DNA from: JBCBCP01 sp039178165
Lineage (GTDB): Bacteria; Pseudomonadota; Alphaproteobacteria; Rhodobacterales; Rhodobacteraceae
Assembly: GCA_039178165.1 (NCBI GenBank)
Contig: JBCDFL010000146.1
Coordinates: 1 to 8,436 of the forward strand
Direction: 5' to 3'
Length of the DNA: 8,436 bases
Every line of letters starts with the position of its first letter. Position 1 is the first letter of the stretch. This document shows, in pieces, positions 1 to 6,466 of the stretch. The position numbers were made by a program, and so were the translations under genes. The notes below the pieces were generated by a model, which searched no databases, was not told where the DNA came from, and saw only the letters and a program-made list of their open reading frames with translations.

Positions 1-1546
1 AGTGCCGGTGCACCCGATCCAGGAAACCGGCAAGCGGCCCACGGCGATGCTGGACCGCAACTTGGCGTATCTGAGCCTGGTGGAAAGCCTCTACGGCTAT
101 CCCATCGACGGCGTCGTGCTAACTATCGGCTGCGACAAGACTACGCCGGCCCTCCTGATGGCCGCCGCTACCGTGGGCATCCCCGCGCTGGCGCTCAGCG
201 TCGGGCCGATGCTGAACGGATGGTACGAAGGGGCGCGCGCAGGCTCCGGCACGGTGATCTGGAAGGCCCGCGAACGCCTCGCGGCCGGAGAGATCGACGG
301 CATGGAATTCATGGAGATCGCCGCCGCCTCCGCCCCCTCCGTTGGCTATTGCAACACGATGGGCACGGCGACGACGATGAACTCGCTGGCCGAGGGGCTA
401 GGCATGCAGCTGCCCGGCGCCGCCGCCATCCCGGCCCCTTACCGCGAGCGGGGGCAGATCAGCTATGAGACCGGCCTGAGGATCGTCGACATGGTCTGGG
501 ACGACCTGCGGCCGGCGCAGATCATGACGCGGGCGGCGTTCGAGAATGCAGTGGTGCTGAATTCGGCCATCGGAGGCAGCACCAACGCGCCCATCCACCT
601 CAACGCCATCGCGCGACACCTGGGCGTGCCGCTGGACAACGACGACTGGCAGGCGCTGGGCCATGACGTGCCGCTTCTCGTGAACCTGCAACCCGCCGGC
701 ACCTATCTGGGCGAGGATTACCACCGCGCGGGCGGCGTGCCCGCGGTGATCGGAGAGCTGATCGCCGGGGGTCTCTTGCCCCACCCCGAGGCGCTGACGG
801 CCAACGGGCGCACGGTGGCGGAGAATTGCGGGCACCTACGCTCGCTCAACACGGACGTCATCCGGCCCGTGGCCGACCCGCTGGTCAAGGCGGCGGGGTT
901 CCTGAACCTCAAAGGCAATGTCTTCGACAGCGCGATCATGAAGACCGCCGTGATCTCGGACGAGTTTCGCACCCGGTATCTGTCGGACCCGGAGGATCCC
1001 GATGCGTTCGAAGGCCGCGCGGTCGTCTTCGACGGGCCGGAGGACTTCCACGCCCGCATCGACGATCCGGCGGAGGGGATCGACGCGTCCTGCATCCTCG
1101 TCATGCGTGGGGCGGGGCCGCTGGGCTACCCCGGCGGGGCGGAGGTTGTGAACATGCGCGCGCCCGGCTACCTGCTGGCGCAAGGCATCACCGCCCTGCC
1201 CTGTATCGGCGACGGGCGGCAATCGGGCACCAGCGGCTCGCCCTCGATCCTCAACGCCTCGCCCGAGGCGGCGGCGGGCGGCGGGCTGGCGCTGCTGCAC
1301 ACCGGCGACCGAATGCGCATCGACCTGCGCGCGGGCCGGGTGGAGATGTTGGTGCCCGAAGCGGAGATCGCGCAGCGCGCCGCCGCGCTGGAGGCGGCGA
1401 GCGGCTATCCCGTGCCCGCCAGCCAGTCGCCTTGGCAGGTCATCTTCCGCGACCTCGCGGGCCGCTTTGACGAAGGCATGGTGCTGCACGGTGCGGACGC
1501 CTTCCGCGATATCGCGGGCCAACACCTGCCGCGGGACAATCATTAG
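1..1546 (+). CDS. IlvD/Edd-family dehydratase (sugar-acid or dihydroxy-acid dehydratase), 5' partial
   Basis: Iron-sulfur dehydratase that removes water from a sugar acid or dihydroxy acid to give a 2-keto-3-deoxy acid or 2-keto acid in the cytoplasm. 514 codons are visible, read in frame from base 2; the GTG there is an ordinary internal Val codon, not a start. The family's cluster and metal motifs are present: GCDKTTPA (Cys44, with Lys46 at the carbamylated-lysine position), GYCNTMGT (Cys117), SAIGGSTNAPIHL (around 188-200) and GDGRQSGTSGSPSILN (403-418, catalytic serine region). The spacing Cys44-Lys46-Cys117 matches L-arabinonate dehydratase as I remember it, so about 80 residues, including the first cluster cysteine, lie left of the window. 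The GAGPLGYPGGAE and DGRQSGTSGSPS motifs favour the sugar-acid branch (arabinonate, xylonate and similar) over biosynthetic IlvD, but the substrate cannot be fixed. It is probably co-transcribed with the transporter gene 9 nt downstream. Confidence 0.92.
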   Translation, partial: VPVHPIQETGKRPTAMLDRNLAYLSLVESLYGYPIDGVVLTIGCDKTTPALLMAAATVGIPALALSVGPMLNGWYEGARAGSGTVIWKARERLAAGEIDGMEFMEIAAASAPSVGYCNTMGTATTMNSLAEGLGMQLPGAAAIPAPYRERGQISYETGLRIVDMVWDDLRPAQIMTRAAFENAVVLNSAIGGSTNAPIHLNAIARHLGVPLDNDDWQALGHDVPLLVNLQPAGTYLGEDYHRAGGVPAVIGELIAGGLLPHPEALTANGRTVAENCGHLRSLNTDVIRPVADPLVKAAGFLNLKGNVFDSAIMKTAVISDEFRTRYLSDPEDPDAFEGRAVVFDGPEDFHARIDDPAEGIDASCILVMRGAGPLGYPGGAEVVNMRAPGYLLAQGITALPCIGDGRQSGTSGSPSILNASPEAAAGGGLALLHTGDRMRIDLRAGRVEMLVPEAEIAQRAAALEAASGYPVPASQSPWQVIFRDLAGRFDEGMVLHGADAFRDIAGQHLPRDNH

Positions 1547-1555
1547 GGCCGCGGC

Positions 1556-2410
1556 ATGAGCATCGTCCGTCTGGGCCTGTTGGTCTTTCTCGCCGTCAGC
1601 CTGGTCGTGCTGGGGGACACGGCGGGCAAGCTGCTGACGCAAGCGGGCGTGGCGCCCGTGCTGATCGCCTGGGCCCGTTTCGCGCTGGCCGCGCTGTTCT
1701 TGCTGCCACTGTCGGGCCTGCGAATGGGGGAGCTTCGTCTTTTGCTCGACTGGCGCATCGCGCTGCGCGGCGCGTTCATCGCCTGCGGGATTGCCTGCAT
1801 CCTCACCGGACTGCGGACGGAGCCACTGGCGGACGTGTTCGGCGCCTTCTTCATCGGCCCCATCGTGTCCTACGTGCTGGCGGTCGCGATCCTGGGCGAG
1901 CGGCCGAGCGCCCTGCGAGCGGTGCAATTGGCGATCGGCTTCGTCGGCGTGCTGCTGGTGGTCAAGCCGGGCTTCGGCGGCGGCGCCGGGATGCTCTTCG
2001 CTTTGGCCGCGGGCGTCTGCTACGGCGCTTATCTCGCGATGACGCGGGCGGTCGCGGGCGGTTTTAGGCCCCGGTTTTTGCTGCTGTCGCAGCTTCTGGT
2101 GGGCAGCGTGCTGCTGGCGCCGCTGGGCCTGAGCGCGCCGGTGCCGCCGGTGGATGCAGGCATCCTGGCACTTTTTGCGCTCAGCGCAGGTGGCTCGGCC
2201 GCGGGCAATTACCTGCTGGTCCAGGCGAACCGCCATGCGGAGGCGAGCCTGATCGCGCCGCTCGTTTACACCCAGCTGATCACTGCGACGGTGATGAGCG
2301 GGCTGGTTTTTGCCGAATGGCCAGACGCGCTGTCCCTGGCGGGGCTGGCGCTGATCCTAGGCTCCGGCCTAGGGACGCTCTGGACCGCAGGGCGCGCGGC
2401 GCGGGCCTAA
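1556..2410 (+). CDS. EamA/DMT-family transporter (RhaT/YdcZ-like permease)
   Basis: Inner-membrane permease of the drug/metabolite transporter superfamily, 284 aa, close to the usual 280-300. The sequence shows ten hydrophobic helices as two EamA repeats (about residues 5-137 and 146-276). Each repeat ends with the conserved acidic residue after its fourth helix: ILGERPS (Glu114) and VFAEWPD (Glu254). Substrate is unknown; members export amino acids, metabolites or drugs. The ATG at 1556 is chosen because AGGG (1545-1548, overlapping the dehydratase stop) lies 7 nt upstream, and because the protein then starts directly at the first helix. The gene sits 9 nt after the dehydratase, so an operon is likely; a link between transport and sugar-acid metabolism is only inference. 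Its stop overlaps by 4 nt the stop of the convergent gene on the other strand. Confidence 0.9.
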   Translation: MSIVRLGLLVFLAVSLVVLGDTAGKLLTQAGVAPVLIAWARFALAALFLLPLSGLRMGELRLLLDWRIALRGAFIACGIACILTGLRTEPLADVFGAFFIGPIVSYVLAVAILGERPSALRAVQLAIGFVGVLLVVKPGFGGGAGMLFALAAGVCYGAYLAMTRAVAGGFRPRFLLLSQLLVGSVLLAPLGLSAPVPPVDAGILALFALSAGGSAAGNYLLVQANRHAEASLIAPLVYTQLITATVMSGLVFAEWPDALSLAGLALILGSGLGTLWTAGRAARA

Positions 2411-2661
2411 CCGCGCTTGGTGGCCGCCGGCGCAGGCGCTGCGGCACCGATGCGCGCGATACCGGACTGCGCCAGCGCAGCGTCGTCCGCCGGCTGCTCC
2501 GCCGGCCCGGCAGAGGCGAGACGCGTGCCCAGCGGAACGACATTGCCCTGCGCCGCGGGGTGCATACGCTCGAGCATCTCCAGAAGTTCGGGTTTCAGAC
2601 CACCGCCATGGGCGCTTGCCACATGGTGCAGCCCCAGAAGGCGCGAAAAGTCACTGTCCAT
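2407..2661 (-). CDS. Small uncharacterised protein, 84 aa
   Basis: Not recognised. The ATG at 2661 gives 84 aa; an open extension to 2754 is rejected because it is Arg/Pro-rich and because GAGGG (2668-2672) sits 6 nt upstream of the chosen ATG. The N-terminal part (MDSDFSRLLGLHHVASAHGG, then KPELLEMLERMHPAAQGNVVPLGTRL) looks like an ordered helical segment. The C-terminal third is Ala/Pro-rich, probably disordered, ending in PAPAATKRG. There is no signal peptide, membrane helix or cysteine. It converges on the EamA gene, with stop codons overlapping by 4 nt, and is divergent from the iron-binding protein gene about 185 bp away, so it is probably its own transcript. The sensible N-terminal composition and the good ribosome site support a real gene, but no function can be given. 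Confidence 0.62.
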   Translation of the reverse strand: MDSDFSRLLGLHHVASAHGGGLKPELLEMLERMHPAAQGNVVPLGTRLASAGPAEQPADDAALAQSGIARIGAAAPAPAATKRG

Positions 2662-2687
2662 AGGGATCCCTCGTGATGGATATCCCT
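2662..2687 (-). repeat. Palindrome abutting the start of the 84-aa gene
   Basis: AGGGATCCCT at 2662-2671 is a perfect 10-bp palindrome that directly abuts the ATG at 2661 and contains most of the ribosome binding site. A further ATCCCT at 2682-2687 can pair with AGGGAT at 2662-2667, which would place the Shine-Dalgarno sequence in the loop of a 6-bp hairpin on the minus-strand transcript. A structural effect on translation is possible but weakly supported. Confidence 0.3.
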
Positions 2688-2779
2688 GGCGATGTGGTGG
2701 GCTGGGGCGCTGAAATCTCGCGCCTCCCTTGCGCCGAAACGGGGCGGCGGTCAAGCCCGACTATTTTTATCGGAAAGCC

Positions 2780-2807
2780 TTGACGACCGTGGCACCGCCT
2801 GTATGTG
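2780..2807 (+). promoter_or_regulatory. Candidate promoter of the iron-binding protein gene
   Basis: TTGACG (2780-2785) is a good -35-like element. It is followed after 16 bp by TATGTG (2802-2807), a weak -10 match (3 of 6). The stretch lies 40-67 nt upstream of the chosen ATG, in the most AT-rich part of the divergent gap (2761-2835). Downstream, GACTATACC (2821-2829) resembles GACTATTCC in the hemP promoter and could be part of an iron-responsive operator. All of this comes from inspection only. Confidence 0.35.
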
Positions 2808-2846
2808 ACAAAAACTGTAGGACTATACCAAAACAGGGAGCCTTCC

Positions 2847-3863
2847 ATGTCCACCAAGACCTCCATCCTCGCGCTGCTGGCCGCGACGTTCGCCACGGGC
2901 GCACTCGCCGAGGGAGAGCTGAACCTCTACTCCTCCCGTCACTACGACACCGATGAGCGTCTGTATTCCGACTTTACCGAGATGACTGGGATCACCATCA
3001 ACCGGATCGAAGGCAAAGCCGACGAGCTGATCACCCGCATGGAAGCCGAAGGCGAGAACTCGCCCGCTGACGTGCTGATGACCGTCGATACCTCGCGCCT
3101 GGAGCGCGCCAAAGCCGCTGGCGTCCTGCAAAGCATCGAGAGCGACGTGCTCGAAGCGCGCATCCCGGACAGCCTGCAAGATGCCGACAACCAGTGGTTC
3201 GGCTTCTCCCAGCGCGCGCGGATCATCTTCTACGCCAAAGACCGCGTCGAAAACCCGCCGATGGACTACGTGAGCCTGGCCGATCCCGCCTACAAAGGCC
3301 AAGTCTGCCACCGCTCGTCCTCCAACGTCTACAGCCAGACCCTGCTGTCGGCCGTGATCGAAAACCACGGCGCCGAAGCGGCGACCGGCTGGGCCCAAGG
3401 CGTGGTCGACAACTTCGCGCGCGCGCCCCAGGGCGGTGACACCGACCAGCTGCGCGGCCTGGTGTCGGGCGAGTGCGATATCTCGATCTCCAACACCTAC
3501 TACTTCGCGCGCGCCGTGCGCAAAGACGTCGACGGCCTGCCCGAAGATGCCCGCGCCAACATCGGCTGGGTCTTCCCCGCGCAGAACGCCGAAGGCGCGC
3601 ATATGAACCTGTCCGGTGGCGGCGTCGCAGCCAACGCACCGAACCGCGACAACGCGATCAAGTTCCTGGAATACCTCGCCTCCGACCAGGCGCAGCAGTA
3701 TTTCAGCGCCGGTAACGACGAATACCCGGCCGTTGCAGGCGTGGCGATCAGCCCGTCCGTCGCGACGCTCGGCATGTTCCGTCCCGACGGTGTGGATCTG
3801 AGCGCCGTGGCCCAAAACGTGCCGGCGGCCCAAGAGATCTTCAACCAGGTTGGCTGGGAATAA
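2847..3863 (+). CDS. fbpA: Fe(3+) ABC transporter substrate-binding protein (FbpA/FutA family)
   Basis: Periplasmic ferric-iron binding protein that delivers Fe3+ to an FbpBC-type ABC importer. 338 aa from the ATG at 2847, chosen because AGGGAG (2835-2840) lies 6 nt upstream and because it exposes a clean signal peptide (residues 1-21, cleavage after ALA, mature start EGELNLYSS). An in-frame ATG at 2805 would bury that signal behind 14 polar residues. Family hallmarks: YSSRHYDTD (His32, Tyr33), the CHRSSSNVYSQ segment (Cys154, Tyr162), Cys210, and the paired iron-ligand tyrosines in SNTYYFARA (Tyr218, Tyr219). Their spacing fits FutA/IdiA-type proteins. The two cysteines may form a disulfide. 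Lysine is AAA in five of seven codons, less GC-biased than would be expected in this DNA. No permease or ATPase gene follows: a strong terminator ends the unit, so it is probably monocistronic and iron-regulated. Confidence 0.93.
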   Translation: MSTKTSILALLAATFATGALAEGELNLYSSRHYDTDERLYSDFTEMTGITINRIEGKADELITRMEAEGENSPADVLMTVDTSRLERAKAAGVLQSIESDVLEARIPDSLQDADNQWFGFSQRARIIFYAKDRVENPPMDYVSLADPAYKGQVCHRSSSNVYSQTLLSAVIENHGAEAATGWAQGVVDNFARAPQGGDTDQLRGLVSGECDISISNTYYFARAVRKDVDGLPEDARANIGWVFPAQNAEGAHMNLSGGGVAANAPNRDNAIKFLEYLASDQAQQYFSAGNDEYPAVAGVAISPSVATLGMFRPDGVDLSAVAQNVPAAQEIFNQVGWE

Positions 3864-3895
3864 GAGCTTCCCCGCTTTCTCCCATCGCAACGTCG

Positions 3896-3924
3896 AGGCG
3901 CGCCCCACCGGGCGCGCCTTTTTT
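3896..3924 (+). terminator. Rho-independent terminator after the iron-binding protein gene
   Basis: A perfect 10-bp GC-rich stem (AGGCGCGCCC at 3896-3905 with GGGCGCGCCT at 3910-3919) has a 4-nt loop (CACC) and runs into six T (3919-3924). It lies 32 nt after the stop at 3863. This is a classical intrinsic terminator and isolates the gene from the hemP unit downstream. Confidence 0.93.
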
Positions 3925-3968
3925 GCGCGGGGGAATTTCGCCTACTCCAAAGGTCTTACGATCCGCGG

Positions 3969-4000
3969 TTGACTATTCCGAGTGAATTAGTCAAGAATAG
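3969..4000 (+). promoter_or_regulatory. hemP promoter with overlapping inverted repeats (candidate iron-responsive operator)
   Basis: TTGACT (3969-3974) is a 5-of-6 match to a -35 element. With an 18-bp spacer it is followed by AAGAAT (3993-3998), a 4-of-6 match to -10, giving a leader of roughly 60 nt before hemP. Three inverted repeats overlap this promoter: TTGACTA/TAGTCAA (3969-3975 and 3988-3994, perfect), CTATTC/GAATAG (3973-3978 and 3995-4000, perfect) and TTGACT/AGTGAA (3969-3974 and 3981-3986, one mismatch). HemP genes in alphaproteobacteria are known to be iron-regulated by Irr, RirA, IscR or Fur-type proteins. Which regulator would bind here cannot be decided by eye. Confidence 0.5.
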
Positions 4001-4068
4001 CATTGTGAGTCTGAGCCCTCCCCGCGTAGCGGAGCCGCCCGGACCCCAGTGCCAAGAGAGGATGCGCT

Positions 4069-4254
4069 ATGACCATGCGAATGACCTTCACCCGCGACGT
4101 TCCTGATCCGACGAAGGCGGCCCCGGTGTCGCAGATGGACACGTATGACGCGCGCGACCTGATCCGCGATGGCACGTCCGTTGGCCTCGTCCTGGACGGC
4201 ACCGCCTATGTCCTGCGCATCACCCGCGCCGGCAAGCTGATCCTCACCAAATGA
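4069..4254 (+). CDS. hemP: Hemin uptake protein HemP
   Basis: Small cytoplasmic protein of the HemP/HmuP family (usually 50-80 aa), associated with haem uptake and, in rhizobia, needed to activate the haem-receptor gene. 61 aa. The diagnostic C-terminal block is complete: a DARDLI helix around 28-32, DGTAYVLRITRAGKLILTK at 43-61, with the family's Y-x-LR-x-TR-x-GKLILTK ending. The ATG at 4069 is supported by AGAGAGGA (4055-4062), 6 nt upstream. The gene's last bases form ATGA with the next gene (4-nt overlap), so translation is likely coupled. No haem receptor or haem ABC transporter is visible in this window, so the partner system is elsewhere or outside. It is preceded by a promoter with inverted repeats. 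Confidence 0.9.
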   Translation: MTMRMTFTRDVPDPTKAAPVSQMDTYDARDLIRDGTSVGLVLDGTAYVLRITRAGKLILTK

Positions 4255-4709
4255 CGCACGGCGCTGCGGCGCTGGCCCAATTGGATGCCCTGCCCGCCTG
4301 GGAAGCCGGCTTCGTGCGCCACGTGCGCATGTGGTCCGGCGGTGCGGTGGGCGCGGCGCAAGTGATGCAGGATTATGGCGCGCGTCTGCCCGAAGGCAGC
4401 GCGCTTCAGGCCAATCAGGCCCTGGGCCAATTTCTGGCCGCTCTGAGCCAGGCGGCCCTGCGCCCCCTCGTTCTACGCACGCAGGCCTGCCGCTGCGCCG
4501 GCGCCGACGAATGTGTCGTGCTGCACATCGTCCGCACCGCGTCGGACGGCCAGTTGACCGACGCCGCGATGGTCGCCGCCCTCGTCGCCCGCCCGGCAGA
4601 GGCGGAGCGCCTGGCGCTCATGGCCGGCGAAGTGGGCACGAATGCCCGCCATATCAGCGCCCCCCTGCCCGGCCCCTTCCCCACACGGCTCGCACAGCGC
4701 CTGCACTAG
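4251..4709 (+). CDS. Uncharacterised HemP-coupled protein with CxCx5C motif, 152 aa
   Basis: Not recognised as a named family. It starts inside the hemP stop (ATGA at 4251-4254), which fixes the start and argues for a function linked to HemP. The protein looks mostly helical, without signal peptide or membrane segment. It has two parts: residues 10-75, with a WEAGFVRHVRMWSGG segment, and residues 78-128, with CRCAGADECVVLHIVRTAS, a CxCx5C cluster (Cys80, Cys82, Cys88) on a predicted turn followed by a helix. The ARPAEAERLALMAGE segment (113-127) is another helix. The cysteines are the only ones in the protein and could bind metal, haem or an iron-sulfur cluster, or form a redox switch; none of this is shown. 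My vague memory is that proteins with a C-x-C-x-GADE-C motif follow hemP in other Rhodobacterales; this is unverified. Confidence 0.8.
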   Translation: MTHGAAALAQLDALPAWEAGFVRHVRMWSGGAVGAAQVMQDYGARLPEGSALQANQALGQFLAALSQAALRPLVLRTQACRCAGADECVVLHIVRTASDGQLTDAAMVAALVARPAEAERLALMAGEVGTNARHISAPLPGPFPTRLAQRLH

Positions 4710-4774
4710 CCGCACGGTTGCGCACGCGCCGCTTCTGCGCCAGCTTGCGCCTTGGGGTGACAGAGGATGGGGCG

Positions 4775-6199
4775 ATGACCGACACAGCACCGCTTTGGCA
4801 ATGGAGCGCCGCGCGCATTGCGGATGCCGCGCGCGCAGGGCAGATCACGGCGCTGGAGGCGACGGAGGCCGCCCTCGCCCGGCTGGACGCGCTGGAGCCT
4901 GATCTGGGCGCGGTCGTCGTCCGCTTCGACGACGCCGCCCGGGCCGAGGCCGAAGCCCGGGACGCCGCGGACGGCCGGCGCGGGCCGCTGCATGGCGTGC
5001 CGGTTACCATCAAGATCAATGTCGACCAAACGGGCCAGGCGACCAGCAACGGCGTGCCCGCCTTTGCCGGAAATATCGCCGACGCGGACGCGCCCATCGT
5101 GCGCAACCTGCGCGCCGCCGGCGCGGTCGTGATCGGGCGCACCAACACGCCCGAATTTTCGTTCCGCGCGGACACGGACAACCCGCTGCACGGCCGGACG
5201 CACAGCCCCTGGGGCCCGCATGTCTCCGCCGGTGGCTCGTCGGGCGGCGCGGGCGCGGCCATCATGGCGGGGATCGGGGCGCTCGCGCACGGCAACGACA
5301 TTGGCGGCAGCCTGCGCTTCCCCGCCGCCGCGACGGGGGCCGTGACAGTCAAACCGGGCCTCGGCCGGGTGCCCGCCTACAACCCAAGCCAGACGGCGGA
5401 GCGCGGGCTTCTGGCCCATTCCATGTCGGTGCAAGGCCTTCTGGTGCGCGAGGCGGCGGACCTGCACCTGTCGATGCCCGCCCTGATCGCACCGGACGCG
5501 CGCGATCCCTTCCACGTCCCCCTGCCCTGGCGCGGGCCAGCGGTGGAGGGGCCGATCAAGGTCGCGCTCAGCCGCGACGATTTCGGCTTTGGCCTGCATA
5601 GAGAGGTTGTGGCGGCCCTGGACAAGGCGGCGGGTGCGTTGTCGGATGCCGGCTACGCGGTGGAAGAGGTCGATCCACCGCACGCGCAGGACACTGGAGC
5701 GGCAGGCTACCGCGCGCTGATGGGCGAGGTCAAAGCGCTGATGGGTGCCGATATCCGCGCCCACGGCTCCGACACGCTGAACGCGATATTCGATGATTAT
5801 TACGCGGCGTTCCCGCCCTACGAGGGCGACGATCTGCTGCGCATCTTCGCCCAGCGCAGCCATTATGCCCGCGCCTGGTCGGTGTTCATGGAGGATTACC
5901 CGCTGGTGCTGAGCCCGTTCATGCTGGCGCCGTTCTTCGCCCCGGGCCGCGATGCGGAGGGGCCGGAGGGCGTTGCGGAGGTGCTGGGCCGGTCGCATTG
6001 GTCGTTCATCATGAATTTCATCGGCCTGCCCGCCGGCTGCCTGCCCACTCATGTCGCAGACCTATTACAAGGCCCGCAGCCCATCGGCGTGCAGATCGCC
6101 GGGCGGCGCTGGCGCGAAGACCTGATCGTGGACGCGATGGCGGCGATCGAACGCACTCTGCCCCCCGTCGCGCCGCAGCTTTGGGAGCGGATGGGGTGA
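4775..6199 (+). CDS. Amidase-signature family hydrolase
   Basis: Cytoplasmic amide hydrolase of the amidase signature family (relatives include GatA, indoleacetamide hydrolase and fatty-acid amide hydrolase). 474 aa, typical length. The Ser-cisSer-Lys triad is intact: Lys80 in PLHGVPVTIKINVD, Ser155 in SAGGSSGGAG, and nucleophile Ser179 in GNDIGGSLRFPAA. The 24-residue spacing between the two serines equals that in FAAH. The ATG at 4775 is chosen because AGAGGA (4762-4767) lies 7 nt upstream and the family's usual N-terminal helix begins there. The same frame stays open back to 4331, but that part is Arg-rich and overlaps the 152-aa gene. It is not GatA: there is no gatC or gatB neighbour and the C-terminal half differs. 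Substrate unknown. It begins 65 nt after the HemP-coupled gene, without an obvious terminator between, so it may be read from the same transcript. Confidence 0.9.
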   Translation: MTDTAPLWQWSAARIADAARAGQITALEATEAALARLDALEPDLGAVVVRFDDAARAEAEARDAADGRRGPLHGVPVTIKINVDQTGQATSNGVPAFAGNIADADAPIVRNLRAAGAVVIGRTNTPEFSFRADTDNPLHGRTHSPWGPHVSAGGSSGGAGAAIMAGIGALAHGNDIGGSLRFPAAATGAVTVKPGLGRVPAYNPSQTAERGLLAHSMSVQGLLVREAADLHLSMPALIAPDARDPFHVPLPWRGPAVEGPIKVALSRDDFGFGLHREVVAALDKAAGALSDAGYAVEEVDPPHAQDTGAAGYRALMGEVKALMGADIRAHGSDTLNAIFDDYYAAFPPYEGDDLLRIFAQRSHYARAWSVFMEDYPLVLSPFMLAPFFAPGRDAEGPEGVAEVLGRSHWSFIMNFIGLPAGCLPTHVADLLQGPQPIGVQIAGRRWREDLIVDAMAAIERTLPPVAPQLWERMG

Positions 6200-6466
6200 G
6201 GGCCGGTCGCCTTGACTTCGAGCTGCCGGGAAAAGCCTTAAGACAGCGTGATGCGGCGTACCAACAGTCACGCTCAGCCCTAAGCGGGCCGCGCGGGTGG
6301 CGTGGAACACGCCGCCTGCAGGGGGGGGGTGGCCGGCGTGTCAACTTCCTGCGGAAGTCGTTGGGCTCAGCTGACAGGTGTTTCGTGTCGGCAATAGAAC
6401 GCGCGCGTGAACGCTGATTGCGGCGGTCTACCCGTCACAGACGGAACACGTCCGGCCCACAGGGCC
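6200..6466. other. Convergent intergenic region with several hairpins
   Basis: 267 bp lie between the stops of two converging genes. I find no credible coding region. There are four inverted repeats: AGCGTGA/TCACGCT (6245-6251 and 6268-6274, 16-nt loop); a 9-bp stem with one G-T pair and a GAA loop (6296-6304 with 6308-6316); ACTTCC/GGAAGT with a TGC loop (6344-6349 and 6353-6358); and GGCCC/GGGCC with an ACA loop (6454-6458 and 6462-6466), directly behind the znuB stop. None has a T-run on either strand, so none is a canonical terminator. A run of nine G (6321-6329) follows the second hairpin. Possible roles are 3'-end structures for the two converging transcripts or a small RNA. Confidence 0.5.

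Noticed and set aside
2..4. GTG at the left edge as start of the dehydratase
   Set aside because: The protein is already inside a conserved block (PVHPIQETGKRPTA), and about 80 residues including the first cluster cysteine are missing, so the GTG is an internal codon.
836..2236. Long minus-strand open frame opposite the dehydratase and exporter genes
   Set aside because: Composition (Arg, Gln, His and Ala rich, no recognisable domain) is that of a GC-driven antisense shadow; the plus-strand genes have clear family motifs.
2805..2846. Upstream ATG of the iron-binding protein gene
   Set aside because: It would put 14 polar residues before the signal peptide and lacks a ribosome site; the ATG at 2847 has AGGGAG 6 nt upstream.
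2823..3908. Long minus-strand open frame opposite the iron-binding protein gene
   Set aside because: It mirrors the codon pattern of the plus-strand gene, shows no family motif and would run through the terminator stem.
4331..4774. In-frame N-terminal extension of the amidase
   Set aside because: The stretch is Arg/Pro-rich, overlaps the HemP-coupled gene in another frame, and the amidase has a good ribosome site and normal length from 4775.
4706..6052. Long minus-strand open frame opposite the amidase
   Set aside because: Arg/Gln/His-rich, low-complexity shadow without motifs, opposite an intact catalytic-triad enzyme.
6321..6329. Run of nine G as a phase-variation tract
   Set aside because: It lies in a non-coding convergent region, not in a promoter or reading frame I can support, so slipped-strand switching has no visible target.
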